In this document: in pieces, positions 1-5,688 of the stretch
Layout: each line of letters starts with the position of its first letter
Numbering within the stretch: position 1 is the first letter of the stretch
Assembly (NCBI GenBank): GCA_903913345.1
Contig: CAIWLA010000402.1
Span: 1-5,688, forward strand
DNA from: an uncultured Magnetococcales bacterium
GTDB lineage: Bacteria; Pseudomonadota; Magnetococcia; Magnetococcales; Magnetaquicoccaceae
DNA: 5,688 nucleotides
Direction of reading: 5' to 3'
The notes under the pieces: generated by a model
Seen by the model: the letters and a program-made list of their open reading frames with translations, nothing else
What the model was told of the DNA's origin: nothing
Database searches by the model: none
Made by a program: the position numbers and the translations under genes

Positions 1-177
1 CCCGTCCAGTTGGCAAAAATCCAGGATGCACTTGATCAGGGTGGTTTTGCCCGCCCCGTTGCCCCCCACCAGACCGAAAAACTCCCCCGGCAAAATCTCC
101 AGATCCAGATCCTCCATGGCGACCTGGGTGTCAAATCGCTTGGAGACCGCTTTGACCTCGATGGCCATGCTGTTCAT
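1..177 (-). CDS. ABC transporter ATP-binding protein, N-terminal part (runs off the window)
   Basis: This is the first 59 codons of an ABC ATPase whose remainder lies beyond position 1. The protein begins MNSMAIEVKAVSKRF and carries a complete Walker A motif, GGNGAGKTT, at about residues 38-46, preceded by the typical strand LPGEFFGLVG. The Q-loop, signature and Walker B motifs are outside the window. By family knowledge such a subunit binds ATP at the inner membrane face and powers a transporter; the spacing and the GEFFGLVG/LIKCILDF style resemble ABC-2 type exporter ATPases, but the substrate cannot be told. The start could be the ATG at 177 or the in-frame ATG at 168 (residue 4); neither has a clear Shine-Dalgarno sequence. 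It lies 88 nt after the pilin stop codon, with a terminator hairpin between, so it is probably not simply co-transcribed with the pilin. Identity as an ABC ATPase is firm; anything finer is inference. Confidence 0.9.
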   Translation of the reverse strand, partial: MNSMAIEVKAVSKRFDTQVAMEDLDLEILPGEFFGLVGGNGAGKTTLIKCILDFCQLDG

Positions 178-200
178 GGATTGCACATCTTATGGTTCTC

Positions 201-240
201 ACAACGAAAAGGCCCATACCAGTACGGGCCTTTTCGTTGT
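201..240. terminator. Perfect 15-bp inverted repeat, probable bidirectional intrinsic terminator
   Basis: The arms acaacgaaaaggccc (201-215) and gggccttttcgttgt (226-240) are perfect reverse complements around a 10-nt loop. The GC-rich core ggccc/gggcc is flanked by AAAA on one side and TTTT on the other, so a transcript of either strand would form a GC stem followed by a short U run. It sits 25 nt after the prepilin stop codon, as expected for the end of that unit, and only 23 nt before the ABC ATPase start. The U run is only four long, so efficiency is uncertain; it could also act as an attenuator for the ABC gene. Confidence 0.75.
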
Positions 241-265
241 CATGCAGGGTGATGGTCCATTTGCC

Positions 266-961
266 TCAGAAGCTGGCGCAAATATAATAGGTCTTCCCGG
301 CGGCATAGGTGGCCGCAGGCGCATCGGCTGTGGTATAGGTGTTGAGTGACGAAGCCCGGATATCGCCAGTGGCCGGGTCTCCATCATCAAACTGGGTATC
401 GTACACCATGGCATAATCCGGCTCAATATTGCTTTGGCAAATCACCTTGGTAGTAAACCCCAGCATGGGATCTTCGGGGGCGTTGCCGTCATCGATGCCG
501 ATGTGACCGCCCACCGCATTTTTCGGTAAATCCGCAATTGTGGCGGGGATGGCACAGTTACCCTTCAGCAGTTCGGCACAGCGGAGATGGCCGATGGCCA
601 GGGAGTTCTCGGCAGTGGCCAGATTGGCCAAGGCGGGAAAGAAAATGGCGGTGGCACTGGCGGCCCCTGGTCCGATGGTTCCCCCTCCATTCCCGGCCGT
701 GATCGTGGCTCCCCAGCGGGCCACCGTGTTGGGATCATCGCCGGGCAAGGCCCAGTAGGAGTCGAGATAGGCATTGGTGGCCGCCACAAAGGCCTGTCCA
801 TCCGCCGCAATCCGTTTGATCTTGGAATTTTTTACCATGGTCTGGCCTTTGAGCACCCCGCCCAGGAGCAGACCGATGATGATCAGCACGATGGAGATTT
901 CAATCAGCGTAAAACCGGCCAAAGAGTCTGTTTTTGGCGTGCGGCGCAGTAATGTGTACAT
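266..961 (-). CDS. Type IV prepilin-like protein (N-terminal methylation motif, LPGDD type)
   Basis: A 231-residue pilin or pseudopilin precursor. The leader MYTLLRRTPKTDSLAG is short, basic and ends in Gly16, followed by the prepilin peptidase motif G|FTLIE with Glu at +5 of the mature chain, then a hydrophobic helix (about residues 17-38) that would anchor the protein in the inner membrane before assembly. After it come GGVLKGQ, a helical stretch to about 70, and YWALPGDDP (69-77), features I recall from a proteobacterial prepilin family. The C-terminal half contains ICQSN (174-178), a DDGDPATGD segment (192-200) and four cysteines at 128, 136, 175 and 228 that could form disulfides in the periplasm. 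The ATG at 961 is preferred because GGGGAG lies 6 nt upstream and it gives a normal leader; a GTG at 991 would add ten residues and place the SD inside the gene. It has its own promoter and a terminator. No assembly genes are visible, so major pilin, minor pilin or secretion pseudopilin cannot be told apart. Confidence 0.88.
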   Translation of the reverse strand: MYTLLRRTPKTDSLAGFTLIEISIVLIIIGLLLGGVLKGQTMVKNSKIKRIAADGQAFVAATNAYLDSYWALPGDDPNTVARWGATITAGNGGGTIGPGAASATAIFFPALANLATAENSLAIGHLRCAELLKGNCAIPATIADLPKNAVGGHIGIDDGNAPEDPMLGFTTKVICQSNIEPDYAMVYDTQFDDGDPATGDIRASSLNTYTTADAPAATYAAGKTYYICASF

Positions 962-967
962 GGACAA

Positions 968-973
968 CTCCCC
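968..973 (-). promoter_or_regulatory. Ribosome binding site of the prepilin gene
   Basis: The minus strand reads GGGGAG followed by a 6-nt spacer and ATG at 961. This strong Shine-Dalgarno match decides the start at 961 over the upstream in-frame GTG at 991. Confidence 0.7.
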
Positions 974-1047
974 ATTTTCCCCAAAGGGCACCCGTGAATG
1001 ATGGCAACCAGGAGGCGAACCGAACCGTCCCAGGCAATGATCGTCGC

Positions 1048-1077
1048 ACTATACAGGAGATCCCCGACCGTTTTCAA
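1048..1077 (-). promoter_or_regulatory. Sigma70-like promoter for the prepilin gene
   Basis: On the minus strand TTGAAA (1077-1072) matches the -35 box in five of six bases and TATAGT (1053-1048) matches the -10 box in five of six, with an 18-nt spacer. Transcription would start near 1041, leaving an untranslated leader of about 80 nt before the ATG at 961. I see no sigma54-type GG-N10-GC element, which drives many major pilin genes. Direct sequence match; activity is inferred. Confidence 0.6.
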
Positions 1078-1183
1078 TACCCTATTTCGGGGGCTTTGAT
1101 CATCGTTTCGTCCATCGGGTTTTTTCCCCGCACCCTGCCAACCAGGGGGATAATCTCCTTGGCCCCATAATCAGTTGAAAACC

Positions 1184-1222
1184 ATTGAAAAGAAGGGTGG
1201 GTAGGGGGTCTGGGGGAGGGGC
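1184..1222 (-). terminator. C-rich, G-poor transcript segment after murG, possible Rho loading (rut) region
   Basis: Starting 18 nt beyond the murG stop codon, the minus-strand transcript runs through CCCC, CCCCC, CCCCC, CCC and CCC tracts with almost no G for about 37 nt. Such C>G segments are typical of Rho utilisation sites, and this one lies where the cell wall operon should end, before the separate pilin promoter. No strong U-tract terminator is seen here. Rho dependence is an inference from composition. Confidence 0.35.
1195..1221 (+). other. G-quadruplex-forming motif
   Basis: The plus strand has five G runs in 27 nt: 1195-1197, 1199-1201, 1204-1208, 1212-1216 and 1218-1221, with loops of 1, 2, 3 and 1 nt. 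This satisfies the usual G3+N1-7 quadruplex rule with very short loops. The G-rich strand is the template for murG transcription, so a folded quadruplex could pause RNA polymerase just after the gene. Sequence pattern is certain; folding in the cell is not known. Confidence 0.6.
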
Positions 1223-1233
1223 GGTTCTCCCCC
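1212..1233 (-). terminator. Weak hairpin just after murG
   Basis: Minus-strand GGGGGAG (1233-1227) can pair with CTCCCCC (1218-1212) over an 8-nt loop, beginning 8 nt after the murG stop codon. There is no following U run, so it is a poor intrinsic terminator alone; it may protect the 3' end of the mRNA or work with the C-rich segment. It overlaps, and would compete with, the quadruplex motif on the other strand. Confidence 0.3.
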
Positions 1234-1240
1234 TCCTCGA

Positions 1241-2392
1241 TCAAGACCTTGTTCCTGTCGCCAGCTTGACCAAATGGTCCACGATCATCTGGGCAGATTG
1301 GGGATTGGCCAGGGTGGAGGCCCGGCGTCCGGTATCGAGCAACCCCTTCGGGTCCGCCATGCGGGCCAGCAAAAAATCCACCAGCCACTGGACGGTCAAC
1401 TCACTCTGGCTCTGCATCCAGCCCCCGTGGACCCGCACCATGGCCAGGGCGTTGGCGGTCTGATGGTCGTCGGCGGCCAAGGGATAGGGGATGAACAACG
1501 CGGGTTTGCCCACCGCCGCCAATTCGGCCACCGTGGTGGCCCCCGCCCGGCAGATGACCAGATCCGCCTCCCGATAGGCCTCGGCCATGTTTTGAAAAAA
1601 GGGGGCCACCACCCAGGTAATGCCGAGTCGTTTATAGGCATCGGATACCCAGGTGAGATCTTCCGTTGGCACCTGGTGGCGAACTTCCACCGGCATCCCG
1701 CTCTCCGTAATCTGCCGGATGGCCGGGGGCAGGATCTCGCTGAAAATGCGTGCCCCCTGACTGCCACCAAAAATCAGCAGACGGAACGGACGATTGCCGG
1801 AAGGGAGGTTCCCCGGTTGGCTCTCCTCGCGCAAGGCGGCGCGCACGGGATTGCCCGTCAACAACACCCGCAGACGGGCTGCCTTGGTGGGTTGGCCCGA
1901 TGGTCCCAGGGTTTGAAAGGCGCGGGCCGCCTCGGCAAAGGAGACATAGATCTGATCGGTGCCCCGCAAACAAAATTTGCCCAGCAGACGATTGGTCAGC
2001 CCTGGTCGGGCATTCTGTTCATGCAGGGCGGTGGGAATGGCCAGCAGTCGGGCCGCCACCACGGTCGGAGCCGAGACATAACCGCCCATCCCCAGAACCA
2101 CATCCGGTCGATAATCACGGATAATTTTCCAGGCGGAAAAAAGGGCACCCGGCAGACCAAGGAGGGTACGCAGACGGGCCATCAGCCCCTTGCCTTTGAT
2201 CTGCCCAACGGTCAGCAGGGCCAGACGCTTGCCACGCTGCGGCAACAGGCGATTTTCCAAACCATGGGGCGTGCCGACAAACAACACCTCACCGCCACCG
2301 GCCTCCCAGCCATCGGCAATGGCAATGGCGGGAAAAATATGGCCACCCGTTCCACCGCCCGCAATCAACAATTTTTTTCCCTGGGTGGTCAC
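1241..2392 (-). CDS. murG: UDP-GlcNAc:undecaprenyl-PP-MurNAc-pentapeptide GlcNAc transferase MurG
   Basis: MurG adds GlcNAc from UDP-GlcNAc to lipid I, making lipid II on the cytoplasmic face of the inner membrane. The 383-residue protein (E. coli 355) is a GT-B glycosyltransferase. The N-terminal acceptor domain shows the glycine loop GGGTGGH (12-18), GMGGYVSAP (101-109) and HEQNARPG (124-131); the C-terminal UDP-GlcNAc domain shows FGGSQGA (208-214), CRAGATTVAEL (281-291), in which Glu290 matches the conserved donor-binding Glu, and DDHQTANA (308-315). The start is GTG at 2392: it gives the usual few residues before the glycine loop, has GGGAG 8 nt upstream, and overlaps the ftsW stop as GTGA. 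The reading frame stays open upstream to 2671, but that part lies inside ftsW and is unrelated to MurG. The usual neighbour murC is not downstream; instead there is non-coding DNA and a pilin gene. Confidence 0.97.
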   Translation of the reverse strand: MTTQGKKLLIAGGGTGGHIFPAIAIADGWEAGGGEVLFVGTPHGLENRLLPQRGKRLALLTVGQIKGKGLMARLRTLLGLPGALFSAWKIIRDYRPDVVLGMGGYVSAPTVVAARLLAIPTALHEQNARPGLTNRLLGKFCLRGTDQIYVSFAEAARAFQTLGPSGQPTKAARLRVLLTGNPVRAALREESQPGNLPSGNRPFRLLIFGGSQGARIFSEILPPAIRQITESGMPVEVRHQVPTEDLTWVSDAYKRLGITWVVAPFFQNMAEAYREADLVICRAGATTVAELAAVGKPALFIPYPLAADDHQTANALAMVRVHGGWMQSQSELTVQWLVDFLLARMADPKGLLDTGRRASTLANPQSAQMIVDHLVKLATGTRS

Positions 2393-3612
2393 GATCCCAT
2401 CTCCCGTCCGTTGGTTGAGCGATTGCCCGGCCTTTCTGCCGAGGAGACGGTCCGGGAAAAGGCCAACAGCAGACCAATCGCGCTCAGGGTAATAATCAGC
2501 GAAGAACCCCCATAGCTGACCAACGGCAAGGTCAACCCCTTGGGGGGCAAAAGACCCATGACCACGCCCATGTTGGCCACCGCCTGGGAACCGATCAGTA
2601 CGGTCAAACCCGTGGTACTCAGACGCACAAACGGATCCGTGCTGAGACGCGCAATCCGTATGGCACGCCAAACCAGCAGCGCGAACAGAGAGATGATCAG
2701 CCAGACCAGTCCCAATCCCATCTCTTCGCCAATAACGGCAAAGATGAAGTCGGTATGCGACTCCGGCAGGAAAAACTGTTTTTGTTCCCCCTGCCCCAAT
2801 CCGGTGCCCAAAATGCCGCCATTGCCGAACGAAAGCAGCGACTGGACCAGTTGGAAGGAGCTGTTCTGGGGATCATCCCAGGGGTCCAGGAAAGAGGTGA
2901 CGCGGCGAAACCGGTAGGGCGCCATGATGACGGCCATGGCGGCCAGAGGGATGGCGACCATGAGCAGACTGGCAATCCAGGAGAGGGGAATCCCCGCAAT
3001 AAAAACCACCCCAAAGACCACCGCCGCACTGATGACGGTGGCACCAAAATCCGGTTCCGACATGAGCAGGGCAGAGCCTAAGACAAACAGGGCCAAGAGA
3101 TAAAACAGACCACCCCGAACCCGGTGAACCATGCCCGGATCCTGGGCGATCAGGTGGGACAGGTAAAGGGCCAGCATCACCTTGTAGGGTTCAGAGGGTT
3201 GTACGGTGATGACCCGAAAGTTCAACCAGCGGCGGGCACCCCCTCCCTCCAGTCCCATGCCGGGGATCAGGACCGCAATCAGCAGGAGGATGGCAATCCA
3301 GAAGCCGATCTGTCCCAGGGCGCGAATGGTCTCCACGGAGAGGCGACTGATGCCGATCATGCAGAGGATGCCGATCAGGGCGAAGAGGGCATTGCGCACG
3401 GCAAAATGGGTGGAATCGCCAAAATGGCGCAGGGCAACTGGTGCCGAGGCAGAATAGACCATGACCAGGCCAATGATGAGCAAGACAAAGGCGGTACCCG
3501 CCAACCACAGATCCATGGCCCCCTCCCCACCACTCAGGGAGGCGGTCTTTTCGGCAGGGGAGATGGATGATCCGGTCTTTTTGAGTCTGTCTCTGATTTG
3601 GTTGAAGTGCAT
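2389..3612 (-). CDS. ftsW: Septal peptidoglycan polymerase FtsW (SEDS family)
   Basis: FtsW is the SEDS glycosyltransferase that polymerises lipid II at the division septum together with its class B PBP partner FtsI. The 407-residue protein has a hydrophilic cytoplasmic N-terminus of about 33 residues, then about ten membrane segments starting near 34-54. Diagnostic motifs are GGGARRWL (123-130), VQPSEPYK (137-144), SEPDFGAT (185-192), the large periplasmic loop with LPESHTDFIFAVIGEEMG (282-299), whose Asp288 aligns with the catalytic Asp297 of E. coli FtsW, and LPLVSYGGSS (362-371). Placement beside mraY and murG favours FtsW over RodA. The ATG at 3612 has GAGGG 5 nt upstream. The gene starts 43 nt after mraY, where murD is normally found, and its TGA overlaps the murG GTG. 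The C-terminal tail after about residue 388 is short and polar, as in other FtsW proteins. Confidence 0.96.
   Translation of the reverse strand: MHFNQIRDRLKKTGSSISPAEKTASLSGGEGAMDLWLAGTAFVLLIIGLVMVYSASAPVALRHFGDSTHFAVRNALFALIGILCMIGISRLSVETIRALGQIGFWIAILLLIAVLIPGMGLEGGGARRWLNFRVITVQPSEPYKVMLALYLSHLIAQDPGMVHRVRGGLFYLLALFVLGSALLMSEPDFGATVISAAVVFGVVFIAGIPLSWIASLLMVAIPLAAMAVIMAPYRFRRVTSFLDPWDDPQNSSFQLVQSLLSFGNGGILGTGLGQGEQKQFFLPESHTDFIFAVIGEEMGLGLVWLIISLFALLVWRAIRIARLSTDPFVRLSTTGLTVLIGSQAVANMGVVMGLLPPKGLTLPLVSYGGSSLIITLSAIGLLLAFSRTVSSAERPGNRSTNGREMGS
2401..2405 (-). promoter_or_regulatory. Ribosome binding site of murG inside the end of ftsW
   Basis: Minus-strand GGGAG sits 8 nt before the GTG at 2392, within the last codons of ftsW. 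It supports the GTG start and, with the 4-nt overlap, points to translational coupling of murG to ftsW. Confidence 0.6.
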
Positions 3613-3632
3613 GAATGCCCTCTGTCTCCAAC

Positions 3633-3652
3633 GGGAAGCGCGCCCTCTTCCC
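3633..3652 (-). other. Small hairpin between mraY and ftsW
   Basis: In the 43-nt gap, minus-strand GGGAAG (3652-3647) can pair with CTTCCC (3638-3633) around an 8-nt loop, three nucleotides after the mraY stop codon. No U run follows, so it is unlikely to terminate transcription; it may tune mRNA stability between the two cistrons, or have no role. Confidence 0.3.
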
Positions 3653-3655
3653 CGA

Positions 3656-4744
3656 TTAACGAATTTTCAGGGTCGATAAGCCAATCAAGGCCAGTATAAT
3701 GGAAATAATCCAAAAACGGACGATAATTTTTGGCTCTGCCCATCCTTTCAGTTCAAAATGGTGGTGGATGGGGGCCATGCGGAAGACCCGTTTGCCGATC
3801 AGTTTGAAAGAGGCCACCTGGACGATGACCGACAAGGTTTCCATCACAAAAATGCCCCCGACGATGGCCAGGACAATTTCATGGCGGGCGATCAGACCGA
3901 TGGTTCCCAAAGCGGCCCCCAGCGCGAGGGAACCGACATCGCCCATGAATACCTGCGCCGGATAGGTGTTGAACCACAAAAAGCCCAACGCAGCACCCAC
4001 CATGGCACCGCAAAAGATGGCCAGTTCCCCGGCACCCGCCACATAGGGAATACCCAAATAGTTGGCAAAATGGCTATTACCGACTACATAGGTGATGATC
4101 AAAAAGGTGGCGGCGGTCAACATCGTGGGACCAATGGCCAATCCATCCAGACCATCGGTCAGGTTGACCGCATTGCTGGCACCCACAATGACCAGAATGG
4201 AAAAGGGAAAAAAGAAAAGCCCCAAGTCAACCGAAAGATTTTTGAAAAAGGGGATGGCAAGAGAACCAAAAGTATTGCTCTGATCGATGCTTTTCAGGAC
4301 GTAAGCCGCCGTCAGGGCAATGCCGCTCTGCAATAAAAACCGGGTTCGAGCCGATATCCCCTTGGAATTTTTGCGGGCCACCTTGCGATAGTCATCCCAG
4401 AATCCGATGGCCCCAAAGCTGAGGGTGGTGGCCAGCACCAGATGGATAAACGGATTGGTCAGATTGGCCCACAACAGGGTGGGTATCACCATCGCGAAGA
4501 TGATCAGGGTGCCGCCCATGGTGGGTGTACCGCTCTTTTCCAGAATATGCCGCTGGGGTCCATCGCTGCGAATGGGTTGACCGGTTTTTTGCAACTTTTG
4601 CAGCGAACGAATCAGCCACGGCCCCACCAGGAAAGAGAGGAGCAGTGCCGTCAAGGTCGCGCCAATGCTGCGAAAGGTGATATATTTGAACAGATTCAGG
4701 ACCGACCAATGGTCGCTCAGCGGGAACAGAAAATTATAGAGCAT
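3656..4744 (-). CDS. mraY: Phospho-N-acetylmuramoyl-pentapeptide transferase MraY
   Basis: MraY transfers phospho-MurNAc-pentapeptide from UDP to undecaprenyl phosphate, forming lipid I, the first membrane step of peptidoglycan synthesis. At 362 residues it is the normal length (E. coli 360) and polytopic, with about ten membrane helices. All family landmarks are present: SGTPTMGG (71-78), the Asp pair in [17 protein letters not shown] (114-130, Asp117/Asp118), [15 protein letters not shown] (191-205, with the metal-site Asp197 and Asp200), [11 protein letters not shown] (266-276) and the [12 protein letters not shown] loop (324-335) with the histidine triplet. The ATG at 4744 lies inside the end of murF (11-nt overlap) and has a GGGG run 7 nt upstream, so translation is probably coupled to murF. 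The next gene is ftsW, not murD. The active site looks intact and there is no sign of decay. Confidence 0.97.
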   Translation of the reverse strand: MLYNFLFPLSDHWSVLNLFKYITFRSIGATLTALLLSFLVGPWLIRSLQKLQKTGQPIRSDGPQRHILEKSGTPTMGGTLIIFAMVIPTLLWANLTNPFIHLVLATTLSFGAIGFWDDYRKVARKNSKGISARTRFLLQSGIALTAAYVLKSIDQSNTFGSLAIPFFKNLSVDLGLFFFPFSILVIVGASNAVNLTDGLDGLAIGPTMLTAATFLIITYVVGNSHFANYLGIPYVAGAGELAIFCGAMVGAALGFLWFNTYPAQVFMGDVGSLALGAALGTIGLIARHEIVLAIVGGIFVMETLSVIVQVASFKLIGKRVFRMAPIHHHFELKGWAEPKIIVRFWIISIILALIGLSTLKIR

Positions 4745-5688
4745 TCTGTTGCCCCGCCACCAGATTGTCGACGATGCGTTCCATTTTCATGCCACGGGAT
4801 CCTTTGACCAAAACCACATCTTCCGGTCGAAGATGGGGCGTTATATGTCCGAGCCATTGGGCGGGATCGAGACGATGCCATGCCTCAATCGGCCTGTCTG
4901 TCTCCTGTGTCGCCCGCTCTTCGACCGCCTGATGCAGAGCCTGCATCAACGGACCGGCGGTAAACAACAGGGCGATGCCGTTGTCCAGGACGGCCTGGTA
5001 CAACTCCCTATGCAACAATTCTGCCTCTTTTCCCAGTTCCAACATATCGCCCAGAATGGCGATTCGCCGTCCCGGTTTTTGGGGTTCCGGCAAGGAGAAG
5101 AGGGCGGCCCGTACCGAACCGGGGTTGGCGTTATAACTGTCATCCACCACGCGCCAACCCTGCGGCGCGCGGCGAATACCGCCTCGACCGACCGGAGGGG
5201 CGAAAAGGTCCAATCCCGCCGCGATTTGCGCCAGCGTGACCCCCGCCGTCCGGGCGGCGGCGGCGACCGCCAGGGCGTTCTGGCGCATATGCGCCCCGTG
5301 GTGGGCCAGACGGGCCTCCACCTCATCCTGCTCGACTTGCCAATGGATCCGGAATGCGGTGATCGATGCGGATTCGGCATCGGGTTGCGCCGGGTCTGCG
5401 GGTTGCCTGTCAGCCGTGGATGGGGTGCCATAAACGTCGGCGGAGGCATCCAGACCGCATGTCAGAACTTTAACGGATCCCGCTTTTTGACGGAGCCGCG
5501 CCGTGTAGGGTTGACCAGAGGGGATGATGGCGAGGCCATCGGCGGGCAAGGCTTCCAGCAACTCCCCCTTGGCCTCGACGATGGCATCCACACTGTCAAA
5601 GGCTTCGAGGTGGGCGGGCAGGACGTTGGTGATGATGCCGATCTGTGGTCTGGCCATCCGGGCCAGATGGGCAATCTCCCCCGCGCCG
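4734..5688 (-). CDS. murF: UDP-MurNAc-tripeptide--D-Ala-D-Ala ligase MurF, C-terminal 317 residues (5' end outside window)
   Basis: MurF uses ATP to add D-Ala-D-Ala to UDP-MurNAc-tripeptide in the cytoplasm, giving the pentapeptide used by MraY. The visible part starts in the central Mur-ligase domain with [10 protein letters not shown] and [14 protein letters not shown], matching the family GEI..L and TN..PAHL elements; the frame is open to the window edge, so the gene begins upstream and the N-terminal domain and ATP-binding P-loop are not seen. From the Met at 5657 as residue 1, further marks are [10 protein letters not shown] (29-38), [12 protein letters not shown] (124-135), [17 protein letters not shown] (170-186), [11 protein letters not shown] (199-209) and [15 protein letters not shown] (282-296), the last three typical of the MurF C-terminal domain. 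A Pro/Asp-rich stretch at about 76-96 looks like a loop insertion. The N-A-D-D style motif usual after the GELL helix reads IIPSGQPY here. The TAA at 4734 overlaps mraY. Confidence 0.96.
   Translation of the reverse strand, partial: GAGEIAHLARMARPQIGIITNVLPAHLEAFDSVDAIVEAKGELLEALPADGLAIIPSGQPYTARLRQKAGSVKVLTCGLDASADVYGTPSTADRQPADPAQPDAESASITAFRIHWQVEQDEVEARLAHHGAHMRQNALAVAAAARTAGVTLAQIAAGLDLFAPPVGRGGIRRAPQGWRVVDDSYNANPGSVRAALFSLPEPQKPGRRIAILGDMLELGKEAELLHRELYQAVLDNGIALLFTAGPLMQALHQAVEERATQETDRPIEAWHRLDPAQWLGHITPHLRPEDVVLVKGSRGMKMERIVDNLVAGQQNAL

Noticed and set aside
962..991. Alternative GTG start of the prepilin at 991
   Set aside because: It would lengthen the leader to 26 residues and place the strong GGGGAG ribosome binding site inside the gene; the ATG at 961 gives a normal 16-residue leader.
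992..1240. Search for a small gene, tRNA, riboswitch or CRISPR in the murG-pilin gap
   Set aside because: No open frame with a ribosome binding site, no cloverleaf and no repeats were seen; the only supported elements are the C-rich/G4 segment, a weak hairpin and the pilin promoter.
1274..2515. A 413-codon open frame on the plus strand opposite murG and the end of ftsW
   Set aside because: It is fully antisense to well-supported genes, its translation is rich in Gly, Gln and His with no recognisable domain, and it has the look of a shadow frame caused by codon bias.
2393..2671. An N-terminal extension of murG by 93 codons to an ATG at 2671
   Set aside because: It would lie inside ftsW in another frame, has no similarity to MurG, and the GTG at 2392 has a ribosome binding site and puts the glycine loop at the usual position.
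3758..4336. A 192-codon open frame on the plus strand opposite mraY
   Set aside because: Antisense to a complete and conserved mraY; charged, repetitive composition with no domain.
1..5688. Mobile element or defence island
   Set aside because: No transposase, integrase, terminal inverted repeats flanking genes, or toxin-antitoxin pair was found; the content is core cell wall genes plus a pilin and an ABC ATPase.

Overview
The window looks like bacterial chromosomal DNA of moderately high GC, most likely from a Gram-negative proteobacterium. The pointers are a division/cell wall (dcw) cluster with proteobacterial-style MurF, MraY, FtsW and MurG, and a prepilin of the LPGDD type. Placement below phylum is a guess; a deep-branching alphaproteobacterial or Magnetococcia-like lineage is possible, but nothing here proves it. 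All recognised genes lie on the minus strand, so they are transcribed from high to low coordinates.

Region by region, in the direction of transcription: (1) 5688-4734 is the C-terminal two thirds of murF. (2) 4744-3656 is mraY, complete, overlapping murF by 11 nt. (3) A 43-nt gap with a small hairpin follows. (4) 3612-2389 is ftsW, complete. (5) 2392-1241 is murG, complete, starting with GTG in a 4-nt GTGA overlap with ftsW. (6) 1240-962 is non-coding. It holds a very C-rich, G-poor transcript segment just after murG, which on the other strand is a textbook G-quadruplex motif, and then a sigma70-like promoter. (7) 961-266 is a type IV prepilin-like gene with its own promoter and ribosome binding site. 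(8) 240-201 is a perfect 15-bp inverted repeat acting as a probable bidirectional intrinsic terminator. (9) 177-1 is the N-terminus of an ABC transporter ATPase that continues off the window.

The four cell wall genes form one pathway. MurF completes UDP-MurNAc-pentapeptide, MraY moves it to undecaprenyl phosphate to give lipid I, MurG adds GlcNAc to give lipid II, and FtsW polymerises lipid II into septal glycan. The tight spacing and overlaps indicate one operon with coupled translation. Compared with the usual order (murF-mraY-murD-ftsW-murG-murC), murD is absent between mraY and ftsW, and murC does not follow murG. The pilin and ABC genes appear to be separate transcription units. I found no undescribed system. 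The most notable points are the missing murD, the break of the cluster after murG, and the G4/C-rich element at that break.
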